From the NCBI GenBank assembly GCA_963721725.1, contig CAVRLX010000014.1, positions 111,090 through 175,089 of the forward strand: DNA of 64,000 nt. Direction: 5' to 3'. Position numbers and translations under genes: made by a program. The stretch comes from RI-153 sp963721725. GTDB taxonomy: Bacteria; Chloroflexota; Anaerolineae; Caldilineales; Caldilineaceae. Shown piece after piece: positions 47,088 to 54,289 of this stretch (its first letter is position 1; every line of letters begins with the position of its first letter). The notes under the pieces were generated by a model. The model did no database searches. It worked only from the letters and a program-made list of their open reading frames with translations, and was not told the DNA's origin.

Positions 47088-48050
47088 GTGACCTATAAAA
47101 CTTTAAGTCTACCCGAACGCCTGGGCGTTGAGATCGTCCACAATCACCCGCTGGCCCCGCTGACGTCGATGAAGGTGGGCGGCCCGGCGGAGTATTTCGC
47201 CACGGTGACCACGCCGCACCAGATGATCAAACTGGTGCGCTGGGCGCGCGCGACGCAGATCCCCTATTGGCTGTTGGGCGGCGGCAGCAACACGCTGATC
47301 AGCGACGCCGGCGTGCGCGGGCTGGTGATCCAAAATCGCTGCCGCGCTGTGCGCGTGGACGATCCGCCTTGCTGCGACTATCCGCACGATACGCGGCCTT
47401 TTTTAATGGCCGAAAGCGGCGCGGCCATGGCTGGCGTGGCGCGCACCAGCATCAACGCCGGGCTGACCGGGCTGGAATGGGCGGTGAGCGTGCCGGGGAC
47501 GGTGGGCGGCGCCGTGGTCAACAACGCCGGCGCGCACGGCGGCGAGGTGAAAGATAGCCTGTGGAACGTGCTTCTGTTGGATGATGCCGGCGAAGTGGTG
47601 GAATATAGCGGCGACCAACTGGCCTTTGCCTATCGTCACAGCCGCCTCAAGCGCGGGCGGGTGATGCGCGCTGGCTTTGGGCCGGTGATCTTAAACGCCA
47701 ATTTCCGCCTCAGCGTTGGCGACATCGACCAGAGCCGCGCCCAGGCCGACGGATTTTTGAGCCATCGGCGGCGCACACAGCCTGTGGAGCCAAGCCTGGG
47801 CAGCACCTTCAAAAACCCGGCGGGCGACTATGCCGGGCGGCTCATTGAGGCGGCGGGGCTGCAAGGCTACGCCATCGGCGGCATTGAGGTGAGCCGATTG
47901 CACGCCAACTTTTTGATCAACCCCGGCGGCGTGGGCAGCGGCAGCGCCGCCGATGTGGTGCGCCTGATCGAGCATATTCAAGAGACGGTGGCCGCGCGTT
48001 TCAACGTGCAGCTAGAACCGGAAATTCAGTGGATTGGAGAATGGGAATGA
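47088..48050 (+). CDS. murB: UDP-N-acetylenolpyruvoylglucosamine reductase MurB
   Basis: 320 residues from a GTG start. The FAD-binding region reads TSMKVGGPAEYF, YWLLGGGSNTLISDAGVRG and GLEWAVSVPGTVGGAVVNNAGAHGGEV split over the fold; catalytic Ser/Glu elements are in LGSTFKNPAGDYAGRLIEAAG and LQLEPEIQWIG-like NVQLEPEIQWIG. It reduces UDP-GlcNAc-enolpyruvate to UDP-MurNAc with NADPH. Its TGA overlaps the ddl start (ATGA, 48047-48050). Confidence 0.95.
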   Translation: MTYKTLSLPERLGVEIVHNHPLAPLTSMKVGGPAEYFATVTTPHQMIKLVRWARATQIPYWLLGGGSNTLISDAGVRGLVIQNRCRAVRVDDPPCCDYPHDTRPFLMAESGAAMAGVARTSINAGLTGLEWAVSVPGTVGGAVVNNAGAHGGEVKDSLWNVLLLDDAGEVVEYSGDQLAFAYRHSRLKRGRVMRAGFGPVILNANFRLSVGDIDQSRAQADGFLSHRRRTQPVEPSLGSTFKNPAGDYAGRLIEAAGLQGYAIGGIEVSRLHANFLINPGGVGSGSAADVVRLIEHIQETVAARFNVQLEPEIQWIGEWE

Positions 48051-49144
48051 TGATGGACCGACCACAATCCCCGCGTGTCGGCGTCCTCTTTGGCGGCAAA
48101 AGCGGCGAACACGAAGTCTCGTTAATGAGCGCCAGCACCGTGTTGGCCGCGCTGGATGCTGCCGGATACGAGACCGTGCCGATTGGGATCTCACCGGCGG
48201 GCCGCTGGCTGGCAAGCGGGGATCCATTGGCGCGCTTGAAAGCCAGCGAGCGCGAAGAACCGAAAGCCTATCTCAACGGTGAAGCACACCCGCCCGCGCC
48301 TTTTGTGGTGGCCGACGAAAAATTGCCCCCTGTCGATCTGGTCTTTCCGGTCTTACATGGCCCGTTTGGCGAAGATGGCACGGTGCAGGGACTATTGGAG
48401 ATGGCCGGGTTGCCCTATGTGGGCTGTGGCGTGCTGGCAAGCGCGGTGGGCATGGACAAGGTCGCCAGCAAGCGGCTGTTTGGCATGGCCGGGCTGCCCC
48501 AGGCCGCCTATGTAAGCTTTTTGCGCCGCACTTGGCATCAGGCAAGCGAGAGCGTGCTGGAAAGGCTGGAAAGCGAGTTGCGTTATCCGCTCTTTGTGAA
48601 ACCGGCCAACCTGGGCAGCAGTGTGGGCATTAGCAAAGCCAAAGATCGCCAGGGGTTGCTGGCGGCGATTGAACTGGCCTGCGCCTATGACCGTAAAATT
48701 GTGGTGGAACAGGCCATTCCCCAGGCGCGTGAAATTGAGGTGAGCGTTCTGGGCAACGACGATCCGATTGCCAGCGTGCCCGGCGAAGTGGTTCCTTGTA
48801 ACGAATTTTACGACTACGCCGCCAAGTATCTCGACGACCGCAGCCAGCTCATCGTCCCCGCCGATCTGCCCGCGCACGTGGTTGAAGAGGTGCAGGCATT
48901 GGCGATCCGGGCCTTTCGTGCCTTGGATTGTGCCGGGCTGGCGCGTGTCGATTTTCTGGTCAGCGGTGATCAGGTCTATCTTAACGAGCTAAACACCATG
49001 CCCGGTTTTACCCATGCCAGTATGTATCCGCGCCTGTGGGAGGCCAGCGGTCTGCCCCTGCCCCAATTGGTGCAACGGTTGGTGGATCTGGCGCTGGAAC
49101 GTCATGAAGATCGGCAGCAAAATCGCACTGTACGTGAAGGATAA
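48047..49144 (+). CDS. ddl: D-alanine:D-alanine ligase
   Basis: The start is set at the ATG at 48047, with GGAGA 8 bases upstream and a 4-bp overlap with murB; a GTG at 48029 is possible but unlikely. Features in order: VGVLFGGKSGEHEVSLMSA, DLVFPVLHGPFGEDGTVQGLL, VGMDKVASKRLF, YPLFVKPANLGSSVGISKA (ATP), and YLNELNTMPGFTHASMYP (metal ligands). E in SGEHEVS is the conserved catalytic residue. The order murB-ddl-ftsQ is usual. Confidence 0.96.
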   Translation: MMMDRPQSPRVGVLFGGKSGEHEVSLMSASTVLAALDAAGYETVPIGISPAGRWLASGDPLARLKASEREEPKAYLNGEAHPPAPFVVADEKLPPVDLVFPVLHGPFGEDGTVQGLLEMAGLPYVGCGVLASAVGMDKVASKRLFGMAGLPQAAYVSFLRRTWHQASESVLERLESELRYPLFVKPANLGSSVGISKAKDRQGLLAAIELACAYDRKIVVEQAIPQAREIEVSVLGNDDPIASVPGEVVPCNEFYDYAAKYLDDRSQLIVPADLPAHVVEEVQALAIRAFRALDCAGLARVDFLVSGDQVYLNELNTMPGFTHASMYPRLWEASGLPLPQLVQRLVDLALERHEDRQQNRTVREG

Positions 49145-49213
49145 CAGATTGGATGATGAGCCAATCACCCAATCCTCTCGTGTTTGAGCAATGTTTGAGG
49201 AAAGCGGAACCGC

Positions 49214-50158
49214 ATGAAAATTGCGTCCAGTTCGCAACGTCGCCCCCGGCCCAATTCCAGTGTCGCCCGCCAGGCAGCCTCTAGTACACAGGTTCGCCAG
49301 CGCAAGCGCGCCCAGCGCAAACGCCAATTTCGCCAACAGTGGCAGCGGATCGAAAACGTGATCACCCTGCCTGTGGATTGGCTTCCTCGCCTGCCATGGC
49401 GGACTATGCGCCTACGACTGCCGGGGTTCAGCGGGCTGCGCGCCAGCAAACTGGCGAGTCTGCTTTTGTTGATGGCGGTGGTGTGGACGCTCTTTGCTTT
49501 TCAAGAAGAAGAAATGTTTTTTGTGTATGAGGACAACGTTCACTTTTCCGGGGCCACTTATTTGAGCGACAGCGAACTTTATGGTTTTTGTGACATTGAA
49601 AGCTGGAGCATTCTGTGGCTCGATCCGGATCTAATCCGCAGCCAAATTCTGCAAAATCCCTATGTGGCCGATGCCCGTGTGGAGATCCGCTGGCCGGCGC
49701 AGGTTTCGATTGCCGTGCGCGAGATTGCGCCGGTGGCGCTATGGGCCACGGGGGAGGGCAGCTATTGGGTGTTGGATGATAGCCGCGCATTGGCTGTGCG
49801 CGATGATACCCTTGACCCGGCCGTGCAAATTGTCGATCCAGAGTGGACGGCACGCGCGCCCGGTGATCGCACCCAGCCGCGGCTTCAGCCCGGGCTGTTG
49901 GCCGCAACGCGCCAACTTACCGAACGAATACCCGGTTTGCAGACAGTACGGTATAATCGCACTCAGGGGTTGAATTTTACGATCCCCGGCGCGCAGACGT
50001 TGATCTATTGGGGCGATGGACGCTATTTTGACGAAAAATGGAAAGCGCTTCAGGCTGTTCTCCCCGATATTCGCGCAGATGCTGAGGTCAATCAGACCTT
50101 TAGTGTGGTTGCGCCCAATCGCCCTTTCTTTCGCCACTATGCAGCCGCCAGCCAGTAG
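49214..50158 (+). CDS. ftsQ: FtsQ/DivIB-type division protein
   Basis: A 314-residue protein with a long, very basic cytoplasmic N-terminus (QVRQRKRAQRKRQFRQQW), one membrane segment (LASLLLLMAVVWTLFAF) and a POTRA-like domain (NVHFSGATYLSDSELYGF, ILQNPYVADARVEIRWPAQV, VREIAPVALW). WVLDDSRALAV and the C-terminal LQTVRYNRTQGLNF correspond to the FtsQ beta domain. GAGGAAAG lies upstream. It links the divisome core across the membrane. Confidence 0.88.
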   Translation: MKIASSSQRRPRPNSSVARQAASSTQVRQRKRAQRKRQFRQQWQRIENVITLPVDWLPRLPWRTMRLRLPGFSGLRASKLASLLLLMAVVWTLFAFQEEEMFFVYEDNVHFSGATYLSDSELYGFCDIESWSILWLDPDLIRSQILQNPYVADARVEIRWPAQVSIAVREIAPVALWATGEGSYWVLDDSRALAVRDDTLDPAVQIVDPEWTARAPGDRTQPRLQPGLLAATRQLTERIPGLQTVRYNRTQGLNFTIPGAQTLIYWGDGRYFDEKWKALQAVLPDIRADAEVNQTFSVVAPNRPFFRHYAAASQ

Positions 50159-50282
50159 GGTGTTGCTGTGGCGGCGTTTGTTGTTTATCTATCCTAAGCA
50201 GCACCACCAAGGCAGATTTTCTGCTCTTTGAAAAATCTCCTTGTGTGCTGCTGCGGAGTATAATGAGGATGAGGAAGTATCT

Positions 50283-51539
50283 GTGCCGAGAGAAATTATT
50301 GCTGCGATTGACGTGGGAACAACCAAGATCTGTGTCTTGGTGGGCGCTGTCACCTATGACAAGCTGGGCAATCTATCCTTGCGGATGTTGGGCAGTGGCG
50401 TCACCAAAAGCCGGGGGATTCGCCGCGGCGTGGTGATGGATGTGCCCGAAGTGACGGCTGCGATTGGCGAGGCCATTGAAACCGCCGAACGTGAGGCGGG
50501 TCTACGCATTACCAGCGCCTATGTAGGGATTGCCGGTAGCCACATTTCCACCACCAACAGCCGCGGCATCAGCCCAATTGACAGCCAACACGGTGTCACC
50601 GGGGCAGACATGCAACGGGCGTTGGAAGGCGCACAGGCTGTGCCCTTGCCTCAAAGCCGCGAAGTGATCCACGTCATCGCTCGGCGCTGGCAGGTGGATG
50701 AACAGGACGGCATCCAACAACCGCTGGGCATGAGCGGTCATCGGCTGGAGGTGGACGCCCACATTGTTACAGGAACCACCACGGCGATTAACAATCTGGC
50801 GCAGTGTGTGTTGGCGCACGGGCTGGATATTGATGAATTGGTGTTGGAACCCCTTGCCAGCGGTGAAGCTGTGCTGACCCCCGAAGAACGGCAGATGGGG
50901 GTGATCATGGCTGATATTGGCGGCGGCACCACAGATCTGGCGCTTTTTCGGGGCAACGGGCTTTGGCATACCGAGGTGCTGGACATGGGCGGCAATCACC
51001 TGACCAACGACATTGCCATGGGGCTGCGTGCGCCGTTTGATGTGGCCGAAGAGTTAAAATTGCGCTATGGACATTTGCAGCCCAAACGCATTGCCGAGGA
51101 TGAGCAAGTCTGGGCCACGGTCTTTGGGGATCGGCCAGAGCGCACCTTTAGCCGCCGTTTCATCAGCCAGATTTTGGAAGCCCGCGCCGAAGAAATTTGC
51201 GAGGTCATTATGCAGCGCACCCAAGAGAGCGGCTATGGACATCTCGTGCCGGCTGGCGTGGTGCTCACTGGCGGGTCGAGTCAACTGCCCGGCGTGGTGG
51301 AGATGACCCGCCGCATTTTTGGCACGCCTGTGCGCGTGGGTGCGCCGGGCGAACACATTGCCGTGGAACAACTGAGTCGCGAGTTGCAATCACCCGCCTA
51401 TGCCACCAGTGTGGGTCTGCTGCTTTGGGGCTTACACGAAGACGCCCGCGCCATTCATTTTCCCGTGAAAGAAAGCCGAGACAACAACCCATGGTTCGGC
51501 AGGCTGCGTGGCTGGCTACGCAATCTATTGCCCGGCTGA
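50283..51539 (+). CDS. ftsA: Cell division protein FtsA (actin-like)
   Basis: GTG at 50283 has GAGGA 7 bases upstream; a start at 50241 is unsupported. 418 residues: IIAAIDVGTTKICVLVG (phosphate 1), RGVVMDVPEVTAAIGEAI, SAYVGIAGSHI, GVIMADIGGGTTDLALFRG (phosphate 2), LDMGGNHLTNDIAMGL, and VLTGGSSQLPGVVEMTRRIF (adenosine). The C-terminal NNPWFGRLRGWLRNLLPG is an amphipathic membrane-targeting helix as in other FtsA proteins. It tethers FtsZ to the membrane. Confidence 0.95.
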   Translation: MPREIIAAIDVGTTKICVLVGAVTYDKLGNLSLRMLGSGVTKSRGIRRGVVMDVPEVTAAIGEAIETAEREAGLRITSAYVGIAGSHISTTNSRGISPIDSQHGVTGADMQRALEGAQAVPLPQSREVIHVIARRWQVDEQDGIQQPLGMSGHRLEVDAHIVTGTTTAINNLAQCVLAHGLDIDELVLEPLASGEAVLTPEERQMGVIMADIGGGTTDLALFRGNGLWHTEVLDMGGNHLTNDIAMGLRAPFDVAEELKLRYGHLQPKRIAEDEQVWATVFGDRPERTFSRRFISQILEARAEEICEVIMQRTQESGYGHLVPAGVVLTGGSSQLPGVVEMTRRIFGTPVRVGAPGEHIAVEQLSRELQSPAYATSVGLLLWGLHEDARAIHFPVKESRDNNPWFGRLRGWLRNLLPG

Positions 51540-51587
51540 GGGCATCACCACCGGTTTGGAAATTTACTTGTACCTATGCAGGTCTAG

Positions 51588-51650
51588 GGTGCGACGCACT
51601 CGCCACACAGGTTTTCGCAATCAATCTACCACTGGCGAGTGCGTCGCACC
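51588..51650. repeat. Perfect 18-bp inverted repeat (REP/MITE-like hairpin)
   Basis: GGTGCGACGCACTCGCCA (51588-51605) and its exact reverse complement TGGCGAGTGCGTCGCACC (51633-51650) flank a 27-base loop in the 341-base ftsA-ftsZ gap. No T-run follows. Each arm is itself near-palindromic (GTGCGACGCAC). The rest of the gap, to ftsZ at 51881, shows no other clear structure; a promoter for ftsZ may lie there but was not identified. Confidence 0.75.
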
Positions 51651-51880
51651 TGGTTAGTTAGATCTACTTTGCAATTTGTGATCCGTTATAGTACTATCAT
51701 CAGCTATGAAGCGAATATCGATGAAGCAGATGGGAGATTTTGCCACTCTCCATGCTTCTTTGTTCCATAGTTGACGTTCAACCGTTGACGAATACAGTTT
51801 ATTTCCATCCTCGCTTGCAGGTAGACTCACGATTTGAGGACTATTGGTATAGGTGGCTGAAGAGCCGTAAGGAGCCGTCC

Positions 51881-53029
51881 ATGTCTAGACGAAGCGGACA
51901 GTCCCAGTTTGTGGACAATTTTGCACAGATCAAAGTTCTGGGTATCGGTGGCGCTGGTCAAAATGCCGTCAATCGCATGATTGAAGCGGGGATTCAAGGC
52001 GTTGAGTTTATCTCCGTCAACACCGATTCCCAGGCGCTGATGCTGTCCAACGCGCCGCAACGGTTGCGGATTGGCGATAAACTGACCAAAGGGCTGGGAT
52101 CCGGTGGCAATCCCGAGGTGGGCCTGCGCGCCGCCGAAGAGAGCCGCGAAGAGATTGAACAGGTGCTCGAAGGGGCCGACATGGTCTTTGTGACCGCAGG
52201 CATGGGCGGCGGCACAGGCTCTGGCGCTGCGCCTGTGGTGGCAGCGGTAGCCAAAGAGATGGGCGCGCTGACGATTGGTGTCGTCACCCGTCCGTTTACC
52301 TTTGAAGGCTCGCAGCGTCGTCGCACAGCCGAAGGAGCGATGGCAAGGCTACGCGAAAATGTAGACACGTTGATCACCATCCCCAATGATCGTCTGCTCC
52401 AAATTTTGGATAAAAAAACCAGCATCAAGCAGGCATTTGGCGCGGCGGATGATGTGTTGCGCCAGGGTATTCAGGGCATCAGCGAGTTGATCACCGTGCC
52501 CGGACTGATCAACCTGGATTTTGCCGACGTGCGCTCAATTATGTTGGATGGCGGCGCGGCATTGATGTCGATTGGACGGGCCAAAGGCGAAAGCCGCGCC
52601 ATTGATGCGGCGACCCAGGCCATCCAAAGCGCCCTGCTGGATGTCTCGATTGAAGGCGCACAGGGCATTCTGTTTAACATCAAGGGTGGCAACGACCTGA
52701 GCCTGTTCGAGGTGAACGAAGCCGCCGAACTGATCCGGGCCAATGCCCACCCCGAAGCCAACATTATCTTTGGCGCTGTGATTGACGAAGAGATGAAGGA
52801 TGAACTGCATATTACCGTGATTGCCACGGGCTTTGACAAGACCCGCACGCAGGATACGGCCAATCAATACAAACGACGGGCCACAGCCGCCACCAACAGT
52901 GCGCCGCCGCCGCCCGCCCCTGATCATAACCCGAAGCCACCGGTGGATTTCCCGGTGCGGTCGTTTAACCGGGATGATCTGGACATTCCGGCCTTCCTGC
53001 GCCGCTCGCGAGACAGCAACGGCAAGTAG
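51881..53029 (+). CDS. ftsZ: Cell division protein FtsZ (tubulin-like GTPase)
   Basis: The start at 51881 has TAAGGAG upstream; the frame is open 47 codons further 5' without support. 382 residues: QIKVLGIGGAGQNAVNRMIE, the tubulin signature GMGGGTGSGAAPVVA, RPFTFEGSQRRRTAEGAM, IPNDRLLQI, VPGLINLDFADVRSIM (T7 loop region), and a C-terminal variable linker with PPPPAP. The conserved tail DDLDIPAFLRRSR binds FtsA. A strong terminator follows 18 bases after the stop. Confidence 0.97.
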   Translation: MSRRSGQSQFVDNFAQIKVLGIGGAGQNAVNRMIEAGIQGVEFISVNTDSQALMLSNAPQRLRIGDKLTKGLGSGGNPEVGLRAAEESREEIEQVLEGADMVFVTAGMGGGTGSGAAPVVAAVAKEMGALTIGVVTRPFTFEGSQRRRTAEGAMARLRENVDTLITIPNDRLLQILDKKTSIKQAFGAADDVLRQGIQGISELITVPGLINLDFADVRSIMLDGGAALMSIGRAKGESRAIDAATQAIQSALLDVSIEGAQGILFNIKGGNDLSLFEVNEAAELIRANAHPEANIIFGAVIDEEMKDELHITVIATGFDKTRTQDTANQYKRRATAATNSAPPPPAPDHNPKPPVDFPVRSFNRDDLDIPAFLRRSRDSNGK

Positions 53030-53046
53030 CGTTTTTTCTGCACATC

Positions 53047-53078
53047 AACCGGGAAGCCAGGTGGCTTCCCGGTTTTTT
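53047..53078 (+). terminator. Rho-independent terminator after ftsZ
   Basis: AACCGGGAAGCC and GGCTTCCCGGTT form a perfect 12-bp stem with loop AGGT, followed by a T-run (TTTTTT at 53073-53078). It closes the dcw transcription unit. Confidence 0.95.
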
Positions 53079-53200
53079 ATTGAATTTTTTGTATCTATTC
53101 CTCGTGGACCCAACCCGAAAGATATATCCTCGCCTCTGTGTTTCTAAGATTAAAATTTCACATGATTCCACAATTTGAGCATAGCAAGCGCTAAATCGGC

Positions 53201-53229
53201 TTGCGCCTCCTTTCTGTCTATGCTATACT
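53201..53229 (+). promoter_or_regulatory. Sigma-70-type promoter of nrdR
   Basis: TTGCGC (53201-53206) and TATACT (53224-53229) are separated by 17 bases. Transcription would start near 53236, just before the two NrdR-box-like sites and about 95 bases before nrdR. Confidence 0.6.
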
Positions 53230-53242
53230 ATGACTCCTCGAC

Positions 53243-53289
53243 ATACTAGATATAGTATGATTTGCGGACAAAACCACTACATCTAGTGT
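53243..53289. promoter_or_regulatory. Pair of NrdR-box-like operators upstream of nrdR
   Basis: Box 1, ATACTAGATATAGTAT (53243-53258), and box 2, CCACTACATCTAGTGT (53274-53289, best read on the minus strand as ACACTAGATGTAGTGG), each match about 13 of 16 positions of the known NrdR box consensus acaCwAtATaTwGtgt. They are 15 bp apart (31 bp centre to centre), the standard spacing of NrdR box pairs. Their position just downstream of the predicted transcription start fits repression. Confidence 0.7.
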
Positions 53290-53328
53290 ACTCCTGAGAA
53301 CAAAGTCGTTCTAGAATGGCAGGCATCT

Positions 53329-53787
53329 ATGCGTTGTCCCCATTGTGGAGACGACCATCATAAAGTAATTGACACGCGCGATACAGGCGATTCTATTCGT
53401 AGAAGACGCGAGTGTCAGGGCTGTACACAACGCTTTACCACCTATGAACATGTGGCCCCTAATCTGCTTGTAATCAAGCGGGATGGCCGACGCGAACCCT
53501 ATGATCGGCAAAAGCTCTTATCGGGGATTCGGATTGCGGCGGTAAAACGCCCGATTAGCAGCGATACGATTGACGGCATTGTGCATCAGGTGGAGGACCA
53601 ATTACACGGCTTGGGGCGCGCCGAGGTGAAGAGCAGTTTGATTGGGAATTTGATTCTTGATCAACTGGCGACGGTGGATCAGGTGGCCTATATCCGCTTT
53701 GCCAGTGTCTATCTAGATTTTAACGATTTGACCGAGGTCCGAACAGAGGTAGATCGGTTGATGGGGCGACAGGGAACGAGTGGCTAG
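53329..53787 (+). CDS. nrdR: Transcriptional repressor NrdR
   Basis: 152 residues, complete. The zinc ribbon is MRCPHCGDDHHKVIDTRDT with CQGCTQRFTTYEHV; the ATP-cone follows (LLVIKRDGRREPYDRQKLLSGI through VAYIRFASVYLDFNDL). NrdR senses ATP/dATP and represses ribonucleotide reductase genes via paired boxes, here found upstream of its own gene. The next + strand gene is nrdJ, the expected target, but no box pair was found directly in front of nrdJ. Confidence 0.97.
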   Translation: MRCPHCGDDHHKVIDTRDTGDSIRRRRECQGCTQRFTTYEHVAPNLLVIKRDGRREPYDRQKLLSGIRIAAVKRPISSDTIDGIVHQVEDQLHGLGRAEVKSSLIGNLILDQLATVDQVAYIRFASVYLDFNDLTEVRTEVDRLMGRQGTSG

Positions 53788-53937
53788 TGCCATTGCAGTC
53801 CGCTCTTGTTGATAAAGGCTTGGATGTTAAAAAATGATTGGGTCATGGTGTAGGGGCGCAGCAAGCAGCGCCCCTACGATTGCCCGGTTATTTTCTGAAT
53901 CTGCAACTCTTTATCAACAAGCGCGGGTGGCAGTGAT
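53788..53937. repeat. MITE-like nested palindrome between nrdR and nrdJ
   Basis: The ends carry a 17-bp inverted repeat, CGCTCTTGTTGATAAAG (53801-53817) and CTTTATCAACAAGCGCG (53909-53925), with one mismatch, weaker pairing extending outward to about 53788 and 53937. In the centre GTAGGGGCGC (53850-53859) pairs with GCGCCCCTAC (53868-53877). No transposase frame is present, so it looks like a non-autonomous element or a hairpin repeat. Confidence 0.65.
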
Positions 53938-53971
53938 GCTGCCTAGATTTATGGAAAGGAGGTGATACATC

Positions 53972-54055
53972 ATGGCTAAAACCAGAAATGGTCAGAAAGA
54001 TCGTGACAGTGCGGCAGTACATTCGACGCACGGGCACAAAAGTCCTGATGGGTAA
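53972..54055 (+). CDS. Short ORF with strong ribosome-binding site in the nrdJ leader
   Basis: AAGGAGGTGA lies 7 bases before an ATG opening 27 codons (MAKTRNGQKDRDSAAV...). An overlapping frame from ATG 53988 to 54107 (39 codons) reads KIVTVRQYIRRTGTKVLMGK, which resembles small basic proteins with a VR.Y.R.DGT.V motif; the two may be one gene (about 45 residues) split by an indel after MAKTRNG. It could be a small basic protein or a leader peptide. Not recognised with certainty. Confidence 0.4.
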   Translation: MAKTRNGQKDRDSAAVHSTHGHKSPDG

Positions 54056-54083
54056 GACGGCATCGCCGTTCCACTCCCAATTA

Positions 54084-54244
54084 GAAAGACCTCTATCCAA
54101 AGGATAGAAGTCTTTCGAGAGCGGAAGTCAGTAGGATTAAGCTTGGCGGCACGTTCTACTGGCTTTCGCCTTTTTCAACGCCATGCCGTAATTTTACTTA
54201 AAGCATGGGTCTGGTGGAGGCGTATTTTATTCTACTCATACGCC
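54084..54244 (+). ncRNA. Structured leader upstream of nrdJ: candidate attenuator
   Basis: Three consecutive hairpins: 54084-54116 (GAAAGAC/GTCTTTC and TCTATCC/GGATAGA with an AAA loop), 54121-54169 (GCGGAAGTCAGTAG paired with CTACTGGCTTTCGC, 14 bp with two G-U pairs, followed by CTTTTTC, terminator-like), and 54219-54244 (GGCGTA/TACGCC). No B12-box or other known riboswitch consensus was seen. The second stem could end an upstream transcript or attenuate nrdJ. Confidence 0.4.
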
Positions 54245-54289
54245 GATGTCAAACCTCATTTTCCCCGCTTTTTGTAAAAGGAGGCATTC

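Noticed and set aside
50262..50267. TATAAT box before ftsA
   Set aside because: There is no -35 element at a suitable distance, and transcription would start within a few bases of the ftsA ribosome-binding site.
53938..54289. Cobalamin riboswitch before the B12-dependent reductase
   Set aside because: No B12-box or the usual conserved core was found; only unrelated hairpins are visible.
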